Part shown: positions 29,666 to 40,447 of the stretch, piece after piece | How the letters are laid out: every line of letters starts with the position of its first letter | Position numbering within the stretch: the stretch's first letter is position 1 | Origin: RH-AL1 sp965249685 | Lineage (GTDB): Bacteria > Pseudomonadota > Alphaproteobacteria > Rhizobiales > Beijerinckiaceae | Direction of reading: 5' to 3' | NCBI GenBank assembly: GCA_965249685.1 | Contig: CBDFMN010000003.1 | Location: 1,426,001-1,490,000 of the forward strand | DNA length: 64,000 bases | Program-made: the position numbers and the translations under genes | The notes under the pieces: generated by a model | What the model saw: the letters and a program-made list of their open reading frames with translations, nothing else | What the model was told of the DNA's origin: nothing | Database searches by the model: none

Positions 29666-31666
29666 TCACTCGAAGGCGGACACCGAGAACATCGCGGCGC
29701 GGGCGGAAGCGGCTGCCACGTCCACCTTGCTCAAGGGACCGTCCAAGGCACGCACCGCGTCGAGCGCGACACGCAGACGAGCGGTGGTCGGCCGCGGGTC
29801 GAAGGACACCGCGCCGTCATCGCTCTTCATCGCGTCCTCGGCGACCTGCCGCTCGGCCTGTGAGCCGCCTCCGTCCAACGCCAGCATCAGGGCAAGCGCT
29901 CCGCGGGGCGCGGCGCTGTCGAGGCGCGCGACCGTGTAGAGGTTGACAAAGCGCTTGACCGCCCGCGGCGACGAGCCGGCGAGCGAGGCGAGGGCTGCGA
30001 GCAGCGCCGCCTCCTCTTCGCCAACCGGCTCATCCAGCGCGGATCGCGTCGGCTCGACCGGCACCGGGACGGCCGGCGCAGCGCGGCCCAGAGCGTGCTG
30101 CACGAGGGCGGCGCCCGCGAGGGGTCCGACGTCGAGGCGGAGCGGGACCTGAACCCATCGCTCCAGGTCGGCCCGCGTCGCCCTGGCGCGCTGCGGATCG
30201 AAGGCCACGATGATGACGAGGCCGGCCATCGTCGCAATGCGGTGCAGGGTCTCGAAGACTTCCCGCGTGCGCTCTGGCGAGACGGCATCAAGGTCGTCCA
30301 CGGCCAGAACGATCCGCTGCGGCATCCCGTCCGCAACGGACCCGCGGAGCGAGCGACCGAGTGCGGCTACGACCTCCTGCGCCTGCGCCTCGGCGGTCGG
30401 CTCGAGGAGGGGCAGATCGGCCCCTCCGGAATGCGCCGGCACGTCGCCCAGACGCTGCTCGGCTTCGGCCGAGACGCGGGCCAAACGCTCGACGTCGGCT
30501 GTCAGGCCATCGACCCGCTTGGTATGGTGCGCGTAGAGGCCGTCAAGGTCGCGGCGCCGGTTGGTGAGGTCCACCTTCAGGAGTCGGACGCCGGTGAGGA
30601 TAGGCTGGACGAAGCCGAAGGCGCGCCACAGGTTCACCCCGATCATGAGGATCGCGAGGGCGAAGGCCGCCTTCCGCGCCGGGCCGAGCAGGCCCATATG
30701 CGCCTCGATCCAATCCGCGGCCGAGCCGGCGGCCTGCGGACCGGCAGAGCGCAGCGCGCCGAGCCAGCTGTCCTGCATCTCCACGGCCATCCCGAGGCCA
30801 ATTCCCGCCAGAAGGAACAGGACTGCGAGGACGAGGAGGCGCGTCTGCCCCTTGAAGGCGTAGAGCGCGCGCAGTGAAAACCCCAGCGGACTGCCGCCTT
30901 CCGCGACGACGCGCACGAGGTTCTTGTAGTTGTGGATCGTGTCACCCGGCATGCCGAAGGCCGCGAGGCGGCTCTCCAGTCGACCGCGGTTGGCCCGCGC
31001 GTAGGAGTCGACAGGCGACCCGGCGGATTCGTAGAGCACGGTCTCCGTCAGCCGCGCGCGGCGGGAGCCGGATTCCTCCAGCGTGCACCGCTCCGCGTCG
31101 AGACGACGGCGCGACTCATCAAGCTTTTCGCTCGCCTCGCGCGCGACGACGTGCGGGTCGCGCGTCGTGTGGGTGACCTCGCGAGCCAGTTCGGGATAGG
31201 GCTGGCGCAACCCGGCATGGATCTGCGCCGCCAGGGCAGACATTGGATCGCCCCGCAGGCTGGCAGCGTCGATCGCCTGGACGTGGATGCGTGACAGGAA
31301 CGGCCCCTTCACGGAGGCGGCCGAGCGGGTGATCTCCCCCAGGCGGCTGGTCAACCGACACAGCGCGAAGCTCTTGCCGGACCCGGCGCCCCCGAGCACG
31401 CCGATGCAGAGCGGCGGAGCCGTCCCACGGTGGGCGACGAGTTCCGCCAGATGGGTAAGCGGCGCCTCGAACCCGAACGCTTCGGCACCCTCCGGCCGGT
31501 CGCCGGCGAAGACGGATCGAGCGGGTACGGAAGGAGGCGGCGGCGCATAGATGACGGGAGGCGGCACCTCGGCGGCACCGGCCGGCGGCACGATGGCCAG
31601 GGGCGGCACGGTGGGCTCGCTGCGTCCGGGCGCGCGCGCGCCTGGTTCCCGTAGTCCTGCGTCCAT
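29666..31666 (-). CDS. KAP-type P-loop NTPase, membrane-anchored
   Basis: Predicted STAND-like KAP NTPase of 666 residues. Walker A is GGAGSGKS (92-99) and Walker B is RIVLAVDDLD (451-460). Two hydrophobic segments (about 277-295 and 333-352) and helical stretches lie between them, the layout that defines KAP NTPases. A sensor-like SPRAVKRFVNLY follows near residue 580. The N-terminal 50 residues are proline-rich. AAGGAG stands eight bases before ATG 31666. KAP NTPases are tied to membrane-associated conflict and phage exclusion in some bacteria. Here the only unusual neighbour is the convergent C1 peptidase. The function is not known. Confidence 0.85.
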   Translation of the reverse strand: MDAGLREPGARAPGRSEPTVPPLAIVPPAGAAEVPPPVIYAPPPPSVPARSVFAGDRPEGAEAFGFEAPLTHLAELVAHRGTAPPLCIGVLGGAGSGKSFALCRLTSRLGEITRSAASVKGPFLSRIHVQAIDAASLRGDPMSALAAQIHAGLRQPYPELAREVTHTTRDPHVVAREASEKLDESRRRLDAERCTLEESGSRRARLTETVLYESAGSPVDSYARANRGRLESRLAAFGMPGDTIHNYKNLVRVVAEGGSPLGFSLRALYAFKGQTRLLVLAVLFLLAGIGLGMAVEMQDSWLGALRSAGPQAAGSAADWIEAHMGLLGPARKAAFALAILMIGVNLWRAFGFVQPILTGVRLLKVDLTNRRRDLDGLYAHHTKRVDGLTADVERLARVSAEAEQRLGDVPAHSGGADLPLLEPTAEAQAQEVVAALGRSLRGSVADGMPQRIVLAVDDLDAVSPERTREVFETLHRIATMAGLVIIVAFDPQRARATRADLERWVQVPLRLDVGPLAGAALVQHALGRAAPAVPVPVEPTRSALDEPVGEEEAALLAALASLAGSSPRAVKRFVNLYTVARLDSAAPRGALALMLALDGGGSQAERQVAEDAMKSDDGAVSFDPRPTTARLRVALDAVRALDGPLSKVDVAAASARAAMFSVSAFE

Positions 31667-31882
31667 CGCGCACGCTCCTTATGCCGGCATCGGTCGAGGC
31701 GGACAGACTTGCCCTGCAGCCTTGAGGCGTGCGGCACCTAGTCATCCGATTGTGACGACCCAAAGACCGCGAACGAACACGGCGAAGCTTGATCCGCAAG
31801 CGCTACCCGCTAGACCGCCGCCGCGCGCGTCGCTAGAACCGGGAGTGCAATCCCTTCATCGCGAGCGAGACGGAAGCCCTCC

Positions 31883-33535
<1,653 letters not shown>

Positions 33536-33755
33536 GCCGAGCACGCGCCCTCTACGGCTTCCCGAAGGTCCCTTCCCCGCTTCGCAAGGACGGGGTAGCA
33601 GCGGCGAACGACGATCGGTCCCCGACATGACGCGGGCGCGGAGCGGAGCATGGCGGAACGAGCCCACGCGGCACTATCGCAATTGCGCCTCGTGCGGGCC
33701 TGCGCCATACGCACTATTTCAAGTCCACGCCTTCAGACAGACGAGCGGACCATCG

Positions 33756-34628
33756 ATGGCGCTTCCATGGCCAGTGACGGGGATCGGCATCATCAACGCG
33801 GCGGCGGTTGGCGGCGGGGTCGAGGTCACCCGCACCATCCGCTTCGCCGACGGCAAGCGCGGCCTGCTCGACGTGTACTATCCCAAGGGGGTGGTCGGCG
33901 CGCCGACGGTCGTGTTTTTCTACGGCGGGGGTTGGGAGAGCGGGGACCGGGCGGACTATCGCTTCGCAGCCGTGGCGCTCGCCAAATGCGGGTTCGTCGT
34001 GGCGGTGCCGGACTACCGCGTCTACCCCGAGGTGCGCTATCCCGACTTCCTGCTGGACGGCGTTAAGGCGGTGCGGTGGGCGCGGCGCAACGCGGAGGAG
34101 TTCGGTGGCGACCCCTCGCTCATCATCCTCAGCGGCCATTCCGCCGGCGCCTATATCGCGGCCATGCTCGCGCTCGACAAGCGGTGGCTCGACCCGCAGA
34201 GCCAGGCCGCGCTGGCCGGCGTCGTCGGACTGTCCGGTCCCTACGATTTCCTACCCCTGCACAGCCCTGTGCTAAAGGCCATCTTCGCGCCCGCCGAGGA
34301 CCTCGCCACCAGCCAGCCGATCAGCCACGTCCGCTCGGACGCCGCGCCCATGCTGCTTCTCAGCGGCACATCCGATCGGACGGTGCGGCCGGAGAACAGC
34401 CGCCGGCTCAGCACGGAGATCCGCCTGCGGGGCGGCGAAGCGCGCGCCCTCTTCTATCGAAGGGTGAGCCACACGACGATCATGGGCGCCTTCAGTCCGT
34501 TGCTGCGGCCGCTGGCGCCGGTGCTGCGCGACACTGCGACGTTTATCCAGGCCCGGGCTCAAGCGCTGCGCTCGGGCCCGGGATCGCCCCACCCGTTCCG
34601 GACCACTCCGCTACCCCGATCGTCGTGA
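33756..34628 (+). CDS. Alpha/beta hydrolase, HSL/BD-FAE-like carboxylesterase
   Basis: Predicted esterase of 290 residues. The oxyanion motif is FFYGGGWESGD, a variant of HGGGW in which Tyr replaces His. The nucleophile elbow is GHSAGAY near residue 130, Asp is in LLSGTSDRTV and His in RVSHTTIMG, so the triad is present. ATG 33756 is chosen because homologues begin near this point (INAAAVGGGVEVTRTIRF); the open frame back to 33627 adds a cysteine-rich, atypical leader. No export signal is evident. The substrate is not predictable from sequence. Confidence 0.88.
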   Translation: MALPWPVTGIGIINAAAVGGGVEVTRTIRFADGKRGLLDVYYPKGVVGAPTVVFFYGGGWESGDRADYRFAAVALAKCGFVVAVPDYRVYPEVRYPDFLLDGVKAVRWARRNAEEFGGDPSLIILSGHSAGAYIAAMLALDKRWLDPQSQAALAGVVGLSGPYDFLPLHSPVLKAIFAPAEDLATSQPISHVRSDAAPMLLLSGTSDRTVRPENSRRLSTEIRLRGGEARALFYRRVSHTTIMGAFSPLLRPLAPVLRDTATFIQARAQALRSGPGSPHPFRTTPLPRSS

Positions 34629-34779
34629 CCTCCGCTGTCACAGCGCCCGTGGTTATCGCCATCGTGGTCGGGCGGCTACCTTTCCCAAGAGCGCGGGCGC
34701 GACACGATCGACAATATCGGCGGCCCGTTCTTGCCTCGGCCGCCGCACACCTCCAACGAGGAGGCGTAACCTGGCACGC

Positions 34780-35061
34780 TCAGGCGACCTTCACGCCCTT
34801 CCAGAAGGCGATGCGGCCCTTGATAGCGCTAGCGGCCGATTTCGGTTCGGGATAATACCAGGCAGCATCCTTGTTCTCTGCACCGCCGATGACGACCGTA
34901 TGGTAGCTCGCGGTGCCCTTCCAGGGACAGACGGACGTAGAAGGACTGGCTTTCAGAAACCCGGGCTTGATGGCGTCCGGCGGAAAGTAGTGGTTACCCT
35001 CGACGACGACGGTGTCGTTGGATTCGGCGATGATTGTGTCGTTCCACGTCGCGGTCACCAT
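34780..35061 (-). CDS. DUF427 domain protein
   Basis: Compact protein of 93 residues that covers a single DUF427 domain. Conserved segments are TWNDTIIAESNDTVVVEGNHYFP, STSVCPWKGTASYHTVV and DAAWYYPEPKSAASAIKGRIAFW. The family has a small beta-tent fold, is widespread in aerobic bacteria, and has no firm biochemical role. A strong GGGAGGA precedes ATG 35061. It lies between a convergent esterase gene and a CAP-domain lipoprotein gene that ends 39 bases upstream on the same strand, so co-transcription with the CAP/MscS pair is not excluded. Confidence 0.93.
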   Translation of the reverse strand: MVTATWNDTIIAESNDTVVVEGNHYFPPDAIKPGFLKASPSTSVCPWKGTASYHTVVIGGAENKDAAWYYPEPKSAASAIKGRIAFWKGVKVA

Positions 35062-35100
35062 GTAATCGTCCTCCCGGTCTAGCCTTCTGGTTGTAGGCGC

Positions 35101-35616
35101 TCAATCCGTCATCACCAAGGCCCAGAACGTCTTGAACCGGGTGCCCGGCGCCTCGGCTGCGGCGATGCCCATGCGGCGCATCGGCCCGTAGAGTAGGTTG
35201 GCGTTGTGCGCCGCAGAACGCTGCCACCCCGCCACCGCCGCGTCCGCGTTGGCGTAGCCGGCTGAAACGTTCTCCACCGCGTAGCCTTTGACGTGATGGG
35301 CGGCGTCCAGCCTGTGATCAAGCGTGCCCGCGACCTCGTGACTCAGGTGGTCGGCCCCTGCCATCGCGTCCGCCTGCGCCTGCGCGATACGGATCAGCGA
35401 GGAGTCGAGCGTCACCGGCGGGAGGTGGTGAACCTCGCGGTAGGCGGAGATGCGACGGCTGACTTCGGCCGGATCGAGCTTCACCACGTCTGTCGGCAAC
35501 GCGGGCGCGACCGCCGGGACCGGCGCGCCGCTACAGCCAGCTTGGAGGACGCACGAGAGGAAAACCGCCGAGGCCGCGAGACGGGACTTGGGCGAGGAGG
35601 CGAGGGGAAGCGTCAT
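35101..35616 (-). CDS. CAP (SCP/PR1) domain lipoprotein
   Basis: Predicted outer-envelope lipoprotein of 171 residues. The signal peptide ends in the lipobox LQAGC, with lipidated Cys about residue 28. The CAP domain follows: AYREVHHLPPVTLDSSLIRIAQAQADAMA, DHLSH, YAVENVSAGYANADAAVAGWQRSAAHNANLL and a terminal FKTFWALVMTD. The CAP-cavity histidine and glutamate residues appear to be present. Bacterial CAP proteins are secreted and mostly unexplained. It starts 18 bases after the MscS channel stop on the same strand, so the two are likely one transcript. Confidence 0.92.
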   Translation of the reverse strand: MTLPLASSPKSRLAASAVFLSCVLQAGCSGAPVPAVAPALPTDVVKLDPAEVSRRISAYREVHHLPPVTLDSSLIRIAQAQADAMAGADHLSHEVAGTLDHRLDAAHHVKGYAVENVSAGYANADAAVAGWQRSAAHNANLLYGPMRRMGIAAAEAPGTRFKTFWALVMTD

Positions 35617-35634
35617 GGGCGTCGAGGGTCGTCC

Positions 35635-38118
35635 TCAGGCGGAAGCCGCGGTCTTGCGTCGGTGCGCCTCGTCCGAATCGGGGCGCAGGCCACTCCCATG
35701 CAACATGGTCTCCAGCCTGTCGAGACCGTCGATCTTGATCGCCAGCGGGTCGGGCGCCGGCCCATTGAAGAAGCCGTGCTCCTTGAAGCGACGATGGATC
35801 TCGAAATACAGGTCGCTCTTCGTTCGCACCATCGCCTCGACGTCCGCAACGAAGCAATAGAGGTCGAAGGTCATCGCCGACGCGGTCAGGTTGATGAAGC
35901 GCACCTGCGGGCTTGGCAGCGAGAGGATACCATCGCTGTTGCGGGCGATCTCGATCAAGGTCTCGCGCACCTTGTCGGGATCGGCCGTGCCGTCGACGGT
36001 CAGCTCGATCATGAGGCGCCCGACGCGGTCGGTCCGCATCAGGTTCTTCACCACGCCGCTGACGAGGTTGGAGTTGGGGATGATGACCGCCGCGCGGTCG
36101 AAGGTCTCGATCTCCGTCGAGCGCACGTTGATGCGACGCACGTAGCCCTGGTCGGCGCCGACCACGATCCAATCGCCCACGCGCACCGCCCTCTCCCACA
36201 GGAGGATGAGGCCGGAGACAAAGTTGTTGACGATCGATTGAAGGCCGAAACCGATCCCGACCGACAGGGCGCCGGCGACGATCGCGAGCTTCTGGAAGTC
36301 GACGCCGAGGTTGGCGGCCGAGACCGTCAGCGCCAGGATGAAGCCGACGTAGCCGAAACTCGTCTTGATGGAGTTTTGCAGTCCCGAGTCGAGGCGGGTG
36401 TGCGGCAGATAGCGGTTTTCGAGCCAGCCCTGGACGCCGCGCGTCGCGGCCACGACGATGAGGAAGATGAGGAGCGCGAAGGCGATGCCCGCGATCGACA
36501 CCGTAAAGTCGCCGACTTTGAAACCGAAAAAGATGGCGTAGAGGTTGCCCGGAATGTCGGTCGACTGCAGGCCCCAAGGCACTAGCACGACCAGGGCAGC
36601 GACCGCGATGAGGGCAAGCCGCAGCACGCCTGACAGCAGGATGGAGAGCTGCGCCAGTCCCTCGCGCCGGAGCCCGACCGTATAGATCAGCGTGCGCCCG
36701 ACCATGGAGCCCGGCTCCAATCCGTGGGCGCAGCCCTCATCCACAGCCGCGGAAGCGAGGAAGAAAACAGCGCCGGTCAGCCCGACGAGCACGATCTGGT
36801 CGACGAGGAAGTTGCCGAAGGCGATGTAGCCGACGAGAATGGAGATGGTGATCGCGAGGATGAGCGTCCACGCGACGCCGCGAATGAGGCCGTACCAGTC
36901 GCGCCGCGTGCTGCTCTGCGCCGACCCCGACGTGTCGGCCTGAGGGTCGTCACCCAGGTTCAACAAAGCCGCGCTCATGGCGCCCGCCACCAGCAGCGCT
37001 CCGAGCCCGCGCGTCGCCACCGAGAATTGCAGCGAAGCCCCGATGACCTCGTTGATGGCCTCGATGATCCGCGTGATCGAAACGATCAGCACCACCGCGA
37101 CGATGATGCGGATGAGCTTGTCGCAGGTCTTGTCGTCCAAGTTGACGAGCCGCCACTTGGGACGCCCTGGGGCGAGGATGCCGCGCGCAAGCCCTGCCGC
37201 CAACGCGACGCGGATCACGCCGCCCTGGAGCGCCTGGAAGAACGGCTGCAAACGCGTGTCGGACGTGGCGAAGAAGGCGAAGGCGGCCGAGACGCAATAC
37301 ATCAGCGCGATCAGCAGGGCGGCCACGCTGATGCTGACCCAGCACGCCGCGAGGATCTTCTGCCAGAGGGTTGGCGCCTCGACCTTGCTCTCGCGACGCA
37401 TGACGCGGCCCGCCAGACGCGTCAGCGGCCAGTAGAGCAGGATGAGCGCGAAGATACCGCCCCAAAATATGAAGAGCTTCGTACCCGTCAGGTTTGTGTT
37501 GAAGGCGGCGGCCCAGGCGTTGAAGGCTCCAACGACGCGCCTGAGGTCGGTCGGCGTCTCCTCGATGACGCCGAACCACATGGCCGGATCGACGATGCTC
37601 GTCTCGCGCTGGAACAGGTTGTGGTTGAACTCGGCGCGCTGACGGACACCGAGGGAGTGTTCGGTCTGCTCCGCCTTAACCGCCAGGAGCTTGGCCCGCT
37701 TCAGCAGTTCGCCCGTCGCGTTGTACTGCGTCTGGACGGTGGCGCGGTCCTTCGTCACCTCGGGGCTTTCCGGCGGCGCTTTCGGGTCGGGCTTGGGGCC
37801 AAGCTGGTCGAGACGCGTCTTGATCGCCGCGATGCGGGGCGTGAGGTGATCGACCAGCGCCGAACTCTCCGCCACGATCGGCGTGATCTTCTGGTGGAGC
37901 GCGTCGAGCGCGGCCTGGTTCGGCTTGCCCGAGTCGAGCGTCTTCTCAATGTCGGCCAAGCCCAGGCCCAGCTCGTCCACCTTGGCCGAGATCTCCTCCT
38001 GGGTCGCGCTGATCGGCGCCTTACCTTCTGGCGCCGTCTGCGCTTGGAGCGGCAGCGAGACGACCGACCCGACAAGAAAGAACGCTAAGGCGGCGAGCAG
38101 GCATCGGACAGACAGCAT
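35635..38118 (-). CDS. Large MscS-family mechanosensitive channel with DUF3772
   Basis: Predicted inner-membrane osmotic-stress channel of 827 residues. It has a signal peptide (LLAALAFFLVGSVVSLPLQA) and a periplasmic coiled region containing DUF3772 (EISAKVDELGLGLADIEKTL onward). About ten or more hydrophobic helices follow, then the MscS pore and beta domain (VGIGFGLQSIVNNFVSGLILLWERAVRVGDWI). ATG 38118 is selected; the open frame to 38187 begins with TTG and adds no signal. It is the first gene before the CAP lipoprotein. Such long MscS paralogues are common in rhizobia and their gating cues are mostly untested. Confidence 0.93.
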   Translation of the reverse strand: MLSVRCLLAALAFFLVGSVVSLPLQAQTAPEGKAPISATQEEISAKVDELGLGLADIEKTLDSGKPNQAALDALHQKITPIVAESSALVDHLTPRIAAIKTRLDQLGPKPDPKAPPESPEVTKDRATVQTQYNATGELLKRAKLLAVKAEQTEHSLGVRQRAEFNHNLFQRETSIVDPAMWFGVIEETPTDLRRVVGAFNAWAAAFNTNLTGTKLFIFWGGIFALILLYWPLTRLAGRVMRRESKVEAPTLWQKILAACWVSISVAALLIALMYCVSAAFAFFATSDTRLQPFFQALQGGVIRVALAAGLARGILAPGRPKWRLVNLDDKTCDKLIRIIVAVVLIVSITRIIEAINEVIGASLQFSVATRGLGALLVAGAMSAALLNLGDDPQADTSGSAQSSTRRDWYGLIRGVAWTLILAITISILVGYIAFGNFLVDQIVLVGLTGAVFFLASAAVDEGCAHGLEPGSMVGRTLIYTVGLRREGLAQLSILLSGVLRLALIAVAALVVLVPWGLQSTDIPGNLYAIFFGFKVGDFTVSIAGIAFALLIFLIVVAATRGVQGWLENRYLPHTRLDSGLQNSIKTSFGYVGFILALTVSAANLGVDFQKLAIVAGALSVGIGFGLQSIVNNFVSGLILLWERAVRVGDWIVVGADQGYVRRINVRSTEIETFDRAAVIIPNSNLVSGVVKNLMRTDRVGRLMIELTVDGTADPDKVRETLIEIARNSDGILSLPSPQVRFINLTASAMTFDLYCFVADVEAMVRTKSDLYFEIHRRFKEHGFFNGPAPDPLAIKIDGLDRLETMLHGSGLRPDSDEAHRRKTAASA

Positions 38119-38246
38119 CAGGGCAAGGATCTCGGCTTGGGTCGCGAGGCGCGGAGCTTCGCATGGCCTCAAGGAAAGCTTCAACAATCTGGTTTTGTTA
38201 CGACGCGGCGCGAAGAAGGTGGCGGGACGATGCCGCTGGATTGGCT

Positions 38247-39284
38247 TCAGCCAAGGTTCGGCGGATAGGCGTGCGTCAAGCCGCGAAAGTCCGTCACCGC
38301 CGCCCCGTCCCAGGCGTCTGGTCCGAGCGGCGCCTTACCGTGGCCACCCGGGATATCGAGCACGTAAGCAGGCTGGCACAGGCCGGACAGGTGGCCTCGA
38401 AGCGCGCGCACAAGGGCTTGACCCTCTGCGACGCTCAGACGGAAATGCCCCGTGCCGCGGGCGAGATCGGGGTGGTGAAGATAATAGGGCTTGATCCGAA
38501 GCTCGACGAAGCCGCGCATCAACGCGGATAGAGTCTCGACATCGTCGTTCACGCCGCGCAGCAACACGCTCTGGCTGACGAGCACGAAGCCCGCTTCCAC
38601 GAGCCGCGCGCAGGCGTCGCCCATCGCCGGCGTGAACTCGCGCGGATGGTTGGCGTGTATCGCGACATAGACCGCTTTGCCAGAACCACGCAGCGCCTCC
38701 ACCAAGGCAGGGGTGATCCGGCCGGGATCGACGACGGGAACCCGGGTGTGGACGCGCAGGATGCGGACGTGCGGGATCACCGCCAAGCCCGCCGCGACTT
38801 CGGCCAGCCGGCGCGGCGCTGCGGCAAGGGGATCGCCGCCGGTCAGGATCACCTCCCAAATCGCCGGATGCGCCGCGAAATAAGCCATGGCAGCCGCCAA
38901 CGCCGGTCGCGACAGCGCGTTCGCCTGCCCCGGACCCACGCTCTCCCGGCGAAAGCAGAAGCGGCAATAGACGGCGCAGACCTGCACGAGCTTGAGCAAG
39001 GCGCGGTCGGGATAGCGGTGGACCACACCTTCGCAGGGGCTGTGCGCGTCGTCGCCGATCGGGTCGAACCGCTCGCCTGGCGCCATGTCGAGTTCGCGGG
39101 CGTCCGGAAGGAATTGACGGGCGATCGGATCGTCCGCGGCGGCAGGGTCGATGAGGGCCGCTATGGCTGGCGTCACCGCCACGGCGTAGCGGGCGGCAAC
39201 GGCCTCGGCCATCGGCATCGCGTCGGGCGCGAGCAGCCCCGCTTCAAGAAGCTCCGCCGCTTGGCGCAGGGTTCCCGCAGTCAC
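38247..39284 (-). CDS. epmB: EF-P beta-lysylation protein EpmB (lysine 2,3-aminomutase family)
   Basis: Radical SAM, PLP-dependent aminomutase that makes (R)-beta-lysine for EF-P. The 345-residue protein has the cluster motif CAVYCRFCFRRE, the SAM-side ILTGGDPLAA, and the lysine 2,3-aminomutase-type YYLHHPDLARGTGHF and QPAYVLDIPGGHGK, the latter near the PLP lysine. The GTG at 39284 overlaps the epmA TGA (GTGA), giving tight coupling. Alone it could be read as a lysine 2,3-aminomutase, but the direct link to epmA and efp makes EpmB the better call. Confidence 0.94.
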   Translation of the reverse strand: MTAGTLRQAAELLEAGLLAPDAMPMAEAVAARYAVAVTPAIAALIDPAAADDPIARQFLPDARELDMAPGERFDPIGDDAHSPCEGVVHRYPDRALLKLVQVCAVYCRFCFRRESVGPGQANALSRPALAAAMAYFAAHPAIWEVILTGGDPLAAAPRRLAEVAAGLAVIPHVRILRVHTRVPVVDPGRITPALVEALRGSGKAVYVAIHANHPREFTPAMGDACARLVEAGFVLVSQSVLLRGVNDDVETLSALMRGFVELRIKPYYLHHPDLARGTGHFRLSVAEGQALVRALRGHLSGLCQPAYVLDIPGGHGKAPLGPDAWDGAAVTDFRGLTHAYPPNLG

Positions 39285-40330
39285 GGCCCAGGCTCCGCGA
39301 CGGGCGCCCAAAGGACGTCCTCGATATGCCGCGCGCCCGTTGCGAGCATGACCAAGCGATCGAACCCGAGCGCGATGCCGCACGCCTCCGGCATCAGCGC
39401 CAGTGCGGCGAGGAAGTCCTCGTCGAGCGGGTAGCGCGTGCCGTAGATCCGCGTCCGTTCCATCTCTGCCACCTCGAAACGGCGGCGCTGCTCCGCGGGG
39501 TCGCAAAGCTCGCCGAAAGCGTTTGCGAGCTCCACCCCGCAAGCGTAGAGCTCGGACCGCTCGGCGAAACGGGGATCGTCCGGGCACAGCCGGGCTAGGG
39601 CGGCCTCGCTCGCGGGATAGCGGGTGAGGATCGTGGCGCGGCCAAGCCCGAGCTTGGGTTCGACGGCGGTGCTCATCACCTTGCTGAACAGGTCGGACCA
39701 GGTGTCGTCTGCTGCGATGCGCAGGCCGAGCCGTTCGGTAGCCTCCGAAAAGCGAACGAAGCCATCGGCCTGGTCCGGCAAAGCGGCAAGAAGGTCGACG
39801 CCAGCGTGACGGTGGAACGCCTCCGTGACCGTGAGGACCTCCGGGGCGGCGTATGGATCGGCATCTTGGCTTCCATGGCGGAGCACGCGCGTCCCTGCTT
39901 GGTCGGCCGCTGCGGCGAGGATGGTCGCGCAATCCTCCATGAGTTCGTCGAGCGAACCGCCCGCACGGTACCATTCCAGCATCGTGAACTCGGGATGGTG
40001 CAGCCGCCCACGCTCGCGGTCGCGGAACACGGGCGCGAAGGTAAAGAGCCGTGAGATTCCTGCCGCGAGCAGCCTTTTGCAGGCAAACTCCGGTGAAGTA
40101 TGGAGATAGAGGCGCTGCACGCTCCCGTCAGGGGCGGTGAGCGCGGTCGCTAGCGCGCCGACATGCGTCTCGTTGCCCGGCGAGACCTGGAGGATCGGCG
40201 TCTCAACCTCGAGGAAGCCAGCGGCCTCGAAGTGGCGGCGCAGGGCTGCCTTGATCCGATTACGGGCGTGCAAGCGTGCGGCCCGGGCGGCGAAACGGTG
40301 CGGGTGCCAAGCGGGCAAGGCTCTGTCCAT
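39281..40330 (-). CDS. epmA: EF-P lysine ligase EpmA (GenX/PoxA/YjeA)
   Basis: Class II lysyl-tRNA synthetase paralogue that ligates beta-lysine to EF-P. The 349-residue protein has the class II motifs (FLEVETPILQVSPGNETHV, FRDRERGRLHHPEFTMLEWYRA, and the C-terminal GIALGFDRLVML) but lacks the N-terminal anticodon-binding OB domain of LysRS, the signature of EpmA. ATG 40330 is adopted; the in-frame extension runs through the divergent efp gene. It diverges from efp with a 117-base gap and overlaps epmB, so all three parts of the Lys34 modification route are adjacent. Confidence 0.96.
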   Translation of the reverse strand: MDRALPAWHPHRFAARAARLHARNRIKAALRRHFEAAGFLEVETPILQVSPGNETHVGALATALTAPDGSVQRLYLHTSPEFACKRLLAAGISRLFTFAPVFRDRERGRLHHPEFTMLEWYRAGGSLDELMEDCATILAAAADQAGTRVLRHGSQDADPYAAPEVLTVTEAFHRHAGVDLLAALPDQADGFVRFSEATERLGLRIAADDTWSDLFSKVMSTAVEPKLGLGRATILTRYPASEAALARLCPDDPRFAERSELYACGVELANAFGELCDPAEQRRRFEVAEMERTRIYGTRYPLDEDFLAALALMPEACGIALGFDRLVMLATGARHIEDVLWAPVAEPGP

Positions 40331-40447
40331 CTTTTCACTTGTATTGCGAAGCGGAAGCCGGCTAGCCAGGACGGAACGCCGTGGTCCGTGCGCCGCCTGT
40401 CCCCGGCGGGGCAGAGCACCCGGCCCATTCCTTACAAGGACCATGTC

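Noticed and set aside
38247..39284. Stand-alone lysine 2,3-aminomutase for lysine catabolism
   Set aside because: Direct coupling to epmA and adjacency to efp with Lys34 make EpmB far more likely.
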